A DNA stretch of 12,056 nt from JAJYQH01 sp036261615 (lineage in GTDB: Bacteria; Actinomycetota; Actinomycetes; Propionibacteriales; Propionibacteriaceae), in NCBI GenBank assembly GCA_036261615.1, contig DATAKK010000064.1, positions 1-12,056 on the forward strand, read 5' to 3'. Below, piece after piece: positions 6,074 through 12,056 of this stretch. Under the pieces are notes generated by a model. It did not search any database. It saw only the letters and a list, made by a program, of their open reading frames with translations, and was not told where the DNA came from. Made by a program: the position numbers and the translations under genes. Positions within the stretch are counted from its first letter, which is position 1; each line of letters begins with the position of its first letter.

Positions 6074-6805
6074 TCACGACCGCACCGGGTTGGCGTAGAA
6101 GACGACCCGCGAGGCCCAGTAGCGGGTGTCGGGGTGATAGTCCCAGCAGATCATCAGCCGTACCTGGGGGCTCGACTGCTGGTCGTAGAAGACAGTGGAG
6201 TTGGACGTGTACGACGCGGCGGAGAACTTCACCTGCTTGGTGTACCGGTAGCACGACTGGTGTCCCGACCCGTCGCTCAGCACGATGAGGTCGCCCGAAC
6301 GCAGCGGATTCGTGAGGTACAGGCTGTTCCCGATGGCGCCGCCCGCGTGGTAGGTGTGCGCCGTGAGGTTGATGACGCCCGGGCTGTGCGAGGCGGGCTT
6401 GTTGCTGGTGTCGATCCAGGCGACCTCCCACGGCTGGTCCACGGGGGGAGCCATCGTCCCGTTGCTCGACTGCTCGTCGACCGGGACGACGGGGACGGTG
6501 ATCTTCAACCGCGGGATGGCGAACCTGGTGGGAACGAACGAGCGGGACGCCGTGCACTGCGACGTGGACGACGACGACGCGGTGGCCGGGGCCGGCGACG
6601 GGGCGCCACTCGCGGGCTCCGAGGTCGGCGACGAGGGGAGGGTGTCGGCGGTGGGGGCGATGCTCGTCGGCGCCGAGGTGGCGGTCGCCGGAGCGGGGGC
6701 GGCGTCCGACCGGCCCGCGGGGTGGCGGCCGACCTCCCAGACGGCGACCGCGGCCACGACCAGCAGCACGGCGAGCAGCGTGAGCAGCCTGCGGGTGCGT
6801 GCCAT
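6074..6805 (-). CDS. Sortase-family transpeptidase (class E/F-like), membrane anchored
   Basis: A 243-residue protein on the minus strand. A short basic start (RTRR) and one hydrophobic helix (about 7-23) anchor it with the body outside the cell. A low-complexity Ala/Ser/Thr/Pro linker (about 32-85) would span the wall. The sortase domain (about 92-243) has FAIPRLKI at its start, the catalytic His H150 in NLTAHTYHAGG, Cys C220 in LMICWDY and Arg R233 near the end, the expected H-C-R triad. The usual L-x-T-C is here L-M-I-C. Extra cysteines C84 and C185 could form a disulphide. Sortases cleave LPxTG-like signals and join proteins to cell wall or pili; no such substrate lies in the window. Start ATG 6805 is preceded by GAGGAGA. 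Convergent with the dehydrogenase, only 22 bp apart. Confidence 0.85.
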   Translation of the reverse strand: MARTRRLLTLLAVLLVVAAVAVWEVGRHPAGRSDAAPAPATATSAPTSIAPTADTLPSSPTSEPASGAPSPAPATASSSSTSQCTASRSFVPTRFAIPRLKITVPVVPVDEQSSNGTMAPPVDQPWEVAWIDTSNKPASHSPGVINLTAHTYHAGGAIGNSLYLTNPLRSGDLIVLSDGSGHQSCYRYTKQVKFSAASYTSNSTVFYDQQSSPQVRLMICWDYHPDTRYWASRVVFYANPVRS

Positions 6806-6848
6806 GGTTCTCCTCGGTGGACGCGGCGTGCTGCGCCGCTCGCCCCTG

Positions 6849-6854
6849 AGGCTA
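6849..6854 (-). promoter_or_regulatory. Candidate -10 box for the sortase gene
   Basis: On the minus strand TAGCCT (6854-6849) fits the TANNNT pattern, placing a start near 6842 and a leader of about 37 nt that ends in the strong GAGGAGA ribosome site. No convincing -35 is visible. Confidence 0.35.
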
Positions 6855-6905
6855 CCTCGCCGGGAGAAGCAGGCGGAGCGGGCGCGATCCGGCGGCCCGC
6901 GCGGA

Positions 6906-6935
6906 TTGACCCCCTCCGCGGGCGAAAGATAAGCT
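6906..6935 (+). promoter_or_regulatory. rpsA promoter
   Basis: TTGACC (6906-6911), an 18-nt spacer, and TAAGCT (6930-6935) make the best housekeeping promoter in the window. Transcription would begin near 6942 and produce a leader of about 125 nt. It is divergent from the sortase gene. Confidence 0.7.
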
Positions 6936-6949
6936 ACTGGGGCGCTGTG

Positions 6950-6976
6950 GCCTGCGCGGCTTCGGACCTAGCAGGC
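6950..6976 (+). promoter_or_regulatory. Hairpin near the 5' end of the rpsA leader
   Basis: GCCTGC (6950-6955) pairs with GCAGGC (6971-6976), leaving a 15-nt loop containing TTCG. It would sit in the first 35 nt of the rpsA transcript. S1 autoregulates its own translation in E. coli, so a structured leader could matter, but that link is inference. Confidence 0.3.
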
Positions 6977-7066
6977 TGCGCTCGTATGTGTCTGGCACAA
7001 CTCACGGCTCCTACGGCGGGCTGCAGCGCGCCGAACCACACACCCAATCCATCGGAGCCCTACTAC

Positions 7067-8518
7067 ATGACCTCCACTACTGAGGCCTCGCAGGTCGCTG
7101 TTGACGACCTCGGGTCGCCGGAAGCCTTCCTCGCTGCCGTCGACGCAACCATCAAGTACTTCAATGACGGCGACATCGTCACCGGCACCGTCGTCAAGGT
7201 CGACCGGGACGAGGTCCTGCTCGACATCGGCTACAAGACCGAAGGCGTCATCCCCTCCAAGGAACTCTCGATCAAGCACGACGTCGACCCCTTCGAGGTC
7301 GTCAAGGTCGGCGACGAGGTCGAGGCCCTTGTGCAGCAGAAGGAAGACAAGGAAGGCCGCCTCATCCTGTCCAAGAAGCGCGCTCAGTACGAGCGGGCCT
7401 GGGGCACGATCGAGAAGATCAAGGACGAGGACGGCGTCGTGTCCGGCACGGTCATCGAGGTCGTCAAGGGTGGCCTCATCGTCGACATCGGCCTGCGCGG
7501 CTTCCTGCCGGCGTCCCTCGTCGAGATGCGCCGGGTCCGCGACCTCCAGCCCTACGTGGGCATGGAGCTCGAGGCCAAGATCATCGAGCTCGACAAGAAC
7601 CGCAACAACGTCGTGCTGTCGCGGCGGGCGTGGCTCGAGCAGACCCAGAGCGAGGTTCGCCAGAACTTCCTCACCCAGCTGCAGAAGGGCCAGATCCGCA
7701 AGGGTGTCGTGTCGAGCATCGTCAACTTCGGTGCGTTCGTCGACCTCGGCGGCGTCGACGGCCTCGTGCACGTCTCCGAGCTCTCGTGGAAGCACATCGA
7801 CCACCCGAGCGAGGTCGTCGAGGTCGGCATGCCGGTCACCGTCGAGGTGCTCGACGTCGACATGGACCGCGAGCGCGTCTCGCTGTCGCTGAAGGCCACC
7901 CAGGAAGACCCGTGGCAGACCTTCGCCCGCACCCACGCCATCGGGCAGATCGTGCCCGGCAAGGTCACCAAGCTCGTCCCGTTCGGTGCGTTCGTGCGCG
8001 TCGACGAGGGCATCGAGGGCCTGGTGCACGTGTCGGAGCTGGCCGAGCGTCACGTCGAGATCCCCGAGCAGGTCGTCTCGATCAACGACGAGGTCATGGT
8101 CAAGATCATCGACGTCGACCTCGAGCGCCGGCGCATCTCGCTGTCGCTCAAGCAGGCGAACGAGGGCGTCGACATCGCGGCCGAGGACTTCGACCCGTCG
8201 CTGTACGGCATGACCGCCAGCTACGACGAGAACGGCAACTACATCTACCCCGAGGGCTTCGATCCGGAGACCAACGAGTGGAAGCCGGGCTACGAGGAGC
8301 AGCAGCGGGCGTGGGAGCAGCAGTACGCCGAGGCGCACGCCCGGTGGGAGGCGCACAAGCGCCAGGTCGAGGAGGCCGAGCGTTCGGCGGCCGAGGCCGG
8401 GGCGCAGAACAGCTACTCCGCCGCTCCCGCCGCTCCGAGCACCGGCGGCGGCCAGGGCGCGCTGGCGTCCGACGAGGCGCTGCAGGCGCTGCGCGACAAG
8501 CTCACGGGCAACCACTGA
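7067..8518 (+). CDS. rpsA: 30S ribosomal protein S1
   Basis: A 483-residue RNA-binding protein of the small subunit that helps dock and unfold mRNA. Four S1 (OB-fold) repeats are visible at about 35-104, 122-190, 207-283 and 292-368, each opening G-x-V/I-x-x-G-x-V and closing with an L-S-L/K/R strand; repeats 3 and 4 carry the canonical FGAFV and GLVHVSEL motifs. The C-terminal tail (370-483) is the actinobacterial type: YDENGNYIYPEGFDP, then a Gln/Glu/Arg-rich helix and an Ala/Ser-rich stretch. Four repeats and ~480 residues match Mycobacterium, unlike the six of E. coli. ATG 7067 is chosen because GGAG lies 9 nt upstream and because the open frame further upstream runs antisense to the sortase gene. 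Confidence 0.97.
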   Translation: MTSTTEASQVAVDDLGSPEAFLAAVDATIKYFNDGDIVTGTVVKVDRDEVLLDIGYKTEGVIPSKELSIKHDVDPFEVVKVGDEVEALVQQKEDKEGRLILSKKRAQYERAWGTIEKIKDEDGVVSGTVIEVVKGGLIVDIGLRGFLPASLVEMRRVRDLQPYVGMELEAKIIELDKNRNNVVLSRRAWLEQTQSEVRQNFLTQLQKGQIRKGVVSSIVNFGAFVDLGGVDGLVHVSELSWKHIDHPSEVVEVGMPVTVEVLDVDMDRERVSLSLKATQEDPWQTFARTHAIGQIVPGKVTKLVPFGAFVRVDEGIEGLVHVSELAERHVEIPEQVVSINDEVMVKIIDVDLERRRISLSLKQANEGVDIAAEDFDPSLYGMTASYDENGNYIYPEGFDPETNEWKPGYEEQQRAWEQQYAEAHARWEAHKRQVEEAERSAAEAGAQNSYSAAPAAPSTGGGQGALASDEALQALRDKLTGNH

Positions 8519-8556
8519 GCGACGCCGCGGCGACCTGACCAGGGTCCCATCTGACA

Positions 8557-8589
8557 GCGAGGGCTCGATCCATCGGATCGGGCCCTCGC
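8557..8589 (+). terminator. Strong hairpin terminator after rpsA
   Basis: Positions 8557-8571 pair with 8575-8589 over 15 bp (one G-U wobble) around the 3-nt loop ATC. The stem begins GCGAGGGC and ends GCCCTCGC. There is no U-tract, as is common for actinobacterial terminators. It starts 38 nt after the rpsA stop and separates that unit from cysE. Being symmetric, it could also act on the other strand. Confidence 0.75.
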
Positions 8590-8648
8590 GTCGTGTGGGA
8601 ATGCGTCGACGACATGGCGGTGTTCTGCCACCGCGAAGGGAGCAAGCG

Positions 8649-9467
8649 ATGAGCTACGACGACGAGGGCGAGATCTGGGAGCGGATCCGCGCGGAGGCCC
8701 AGGCCGACGCCAACCGGGAACCGGCACTGGCCGGCTTCCTCCACAACGCGATCCTCCGGCACGACTGCGTGTCGCAGGCCCTGAGCTACATCCTCGCCTC
8801 CAAGCTCGAGAGCTCGGCGATGGACACCCACGTGCTCCGCGACTTCATCAGCGAGGCGATCGACGAGGAACCCGCCATCCTCGAGGCCGTCTACGCCGAC
8901 CTGCGGGCGGTGACGACGCGCGACCCCGCGACCCGGGGCTTCTCGCAACCGCTGCTCTACCTCAAGGGGTTCCACGCCGTGCAGGCCTACCGGGTGGCCC
9001 ACTACTTCTGGGAGCAGGGACGCCACGCCCTGGCGTTCTACCTGCAGAACCGCATCTCGGAGGTGTTCGCCGTCGACATCCACCCCGGCGCCCGGATCGG
9101 CAAGGGAGTCATGTTCGACCACGCGACCAGCGTCGTCATCGGCGAGACCGCCGTGGTCGGCGACGACTTCTCGATGCTCCACGAGGTGACGCTGGGCGGC
9201 ACGGGCAAGATCGGAGGCGACCGCCACCCCAAGATCGGGCGCGGCGTGATGATCGGTGCCGGCGCCAAGGTGCTGGGCAACATCCGGGTCGGCGACGGCG
9301 CGAAGGTGGGTGCCGGCAGTGTCGTGCTGCACGACGTGCCGCCGCACACGACGGTCGCCGGCGTCCCGGCCAGGGCGGTGGCCATGCCTGCGAGCGCGTT
9401 CCCAGCCCTCGACATGGACCAGTCGTTCGACGACGAGGTGCAGTTCGAGGACGACGGGGCGTCCTGA
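8649..9467 (+). CDS. cysE: Serine O-acetyltransferase
   Basis: A 272-residue enzyme that acetylates L-serine with acetyl-CoA, the first step of cysteine synthesis. The N-terminal helical SATase domain (about 1-135) includes FLHNAILRHDC; the left-handed beta-helix of hexapeptide repeats runs from about 140 to 245. Catalytic residues fall at exactly the E. coli positions: D143 and H158 (FDHATSVVIGETA), and H193 (GDRHPKIG). ATG 8649 is preferred over an in-frame ATG at 8595 because AAGGGAG lies upstream and the family N-terminus fits. The protein ends DDGAS, without the C-terminal Ile that binds the CysK active site in other bacteria, so a cysteine synthase complex is doubtful. No cysK is adjacent; coaE overlaps its stop. 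I see no clear promoter between the rpsA terminator and the start. Confidence 0.95.
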   Translation: MSYDDEGEIWERIRAEAQADANREPALAGFLHNAILRHDCVSQALSYILASKLESSAMDTHVLRDFISEAIDEEPAILEAVYADLRAVTTRDPATRGFSQPLLYLKGFHAVQAYRVAHYFWEQGRHALAFYLQNRISEVFAVDIHPGARIGKGVMFDHATSVVIGETAVVGDDFSMLHEVTLGGTGKIGGDRHPKIGRGVMIGAGAKVLGNIRVGDGAKVGAGSVVLHDVPPHTTVAGVPARAVAMPASAFPALDMDQSFDDEVQFEDDGAS

Positions 9468-10120
9468 TGCCGCGCGTGCGGGTCGGCCTCACCGGAGGCA
9501 TCGGCTCGGGCAAGTCCACCGTCGCCCGGCTGCTCGCCGGGAGAGGGGCGGTGGTCATCGACGCGGACGAGCTGGCCCGCGAGGCGGTGGCACCCGGCAC
9601 CCCTGGCCTGCGCGCCATCGAGTCCCGCTTCGGGTCGGGCGTGCTGGGAGCGGACGGGACGCTGGACCGGCCGGCGCTGGGGCGCATCGTCTTCGCCGAC
9701 GAGGCGGCCCGCCGGGATCTCAACGCGATCGTCCACCCCGAGGTCCGCCGGCTCGCCGGGGAACGGGAACGCCGCACACCGCCCGACGCTCTCGTGGTGC
9801 ACGTCATCCCGCTGCTCGTCGAGACCGGCCAGCAGGGCGGCTTCGACGCCGTCGTCGTGGTCGACGTCCCGGAGGACGTCCAGGTGTCCCGGGTGATGGC
9901 CCGCGACGGCGTCGACGAGGACGCCGCCCGGGCGCGGGTGCGGGCCCAGTGCTCCCGGGCGGAGCGGCTGGCAGCAGCCACCCACGTGGTCGACAACTCC
10001 GGGGGCGAGGAGCTGCTCCGCGAGCGGGTCGAGCGCCTCTGGGCTCAGCTCTCGGCCGAACCGGGCACCCCGGACGCCGGCGGCCCCGACTTTGTCAGTG
10101 GGCACAACTACCCTCGGTGA
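9467..10120 (+). CDS. coaE: Dephospho-CoA kinase
   Basis: A 217-residue P-loop kinase that phosphorylates the 3'-hydroxyl of dephospho-CoA, the last step of coenzyme A synthesis, in the cytoplasm. The Walker A loop is GLTGGIGSGKST (K16-S17), followed by the substrate-site motif VIDADELAREA (D33) and the lid-region Arg-rich segments AARRDLNAIVHPEVRRLAG. The catalytic core covers residues 1-200; some mycobacterial homologues carry an extra C-terminal GrpB-like domain, absent here. The ATG shares its A with the cysE stop (TGATG), indicating translational coupling. Its last codons contain the uvrB damage-type promoter. CysE uses acetyl-CoA, but pairing it with CoaE probably reflects genome layout rather than pathway logic. 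Confidence 0.95.
   Translation: MPRVRVGLTGGIGSGKSTVARLLAGRGAVVIDADELAREAVAPGTPGLRAIESRFGSGVLGADGTLDRPALGRIVFADEAARRDLNAIVHPEVRRLAGERERRTPPDALVVHVIPLLVETGQQGGFDAVVVVDVPEDVQVSRVMARDGVDEDAARARVRAQCSRAERLAAATHVVDNSGGEELLRERVERLWAQLSAEPGTPDAGGPDFVSGHNYPR
10092..10114 (+). promoter_or_regulatory. RecA-NDp (PafBC) DNA-damage promoter of uvrB
   Basis: TTGTCAGTG (10092-10100), 8 nt, then TACCCT (10109-10114) matches the actinobacterial damage-response consensus TTGTCRGTG-N8-TANNNT at every specified base. The element lies within the last codons of coaE. The -10 ends 7 nt before the uvrB ATG, so the transcript should be leaderless. In mycobacteria such promoters are activated by PafBC, independently of LexA. 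No LexA box is seen. Confidence 0.75.
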
Positions 10121-10121
10121 T

Positions 10122-12056
<1,935 letters not shown>

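Noticed and set aside
6134..7066. A 5' extension of the rpsA frame that would give a 794-residue protein
   Set aside because: The extra part runs antisense to the sortase gene, is Arg/Gly-rich with no recognisable domain, and crosses the rpsA promoter and ribosome site. The S1 family N-terminus fits ATG 7067.
8595..8648. Upstream in-frame ATG for cysE
   Set aside because: It would add 18 unusual residues just after the terminator stem; ATG 8649 has AAGGGAG upstream and gives catalytic numbering identical to E. coli CysE.

Overview
The window is a high-GC chromosomal stretch from an actinobacterium. Supporting this are the conserved neighbourhood pdtaR - thioesterase - polA - rpsA - coaE - uvrB, familiar from mycobacteria and streptomycetes, the ANTAR response regulator, the four-domain actinobacterial S1 protein with its charged Tyr/Glu-rich tail, GTG starts, TANNNT -10 boxes and tRNA-Leu without an encoded CCA. 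I see no insertion sequence, prophage, CRISPR array or defence cassette; most of the window is core housekeeping DNA.

Layout. (1) Positions 1-223, minus strand: the first 74 codons of a membrane protein that runs off the left edge, possibly a polyprenyl glycosylphosphotransferase (exopolysaccharide initiation). Its leader and upstream region (about 224-561) is noticeably richer in A+T than the rest and holds several palindromes plus an SD / anti-SD / anti-anti-SD arrangement that looks like a translational switch. (2) 696-778: tRNA-Leu(CAA), minus strand. (3) 942-2002: pdtaR and a hotdog thioesterase, overlapping by GTGA. (4) 2070-4799: polA, apparently leaderless. (5) 4903-6051: an alanine-dehydrogenase-family enzyme resembling proteins annotated as N5-(carboxyethyl)ornithine synthase, convergent with (6) a sortase-family protein (6074-6805, minus). 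(7) 7067-8518: rpsA behind a good housekeeping promoter and followed by a strong hairpin terminator. (8) 8649-12056: cysE, coaE and uvrB, closely packed; uvrB is cut by the window end.

Two regulatory points stand out. uvrB is preceded, inside the end of coaE, by a full match to the actinobacterial RecA-NDp (PafBC) DNA-damage promoter, TTGTCAGTG-N8-TACCCT, ending 7 nt before the ATG. polA has a similar but weaker arrangement, CTGTCGGCC-N8-TAGAGT, ending 6 nt before its GTG. The two repair genes may therefore share damage-induced, leaderless expression.

The second anomaly is uvrB itself: the first ~90 residues read like an actinobacterial UvrB, while the rest carries proteobacterial (myxobacteria-like) signature residues. 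This suggests recombination within the gene, or a chimeric assembly. Family comparisons here are from memory, not from a search.
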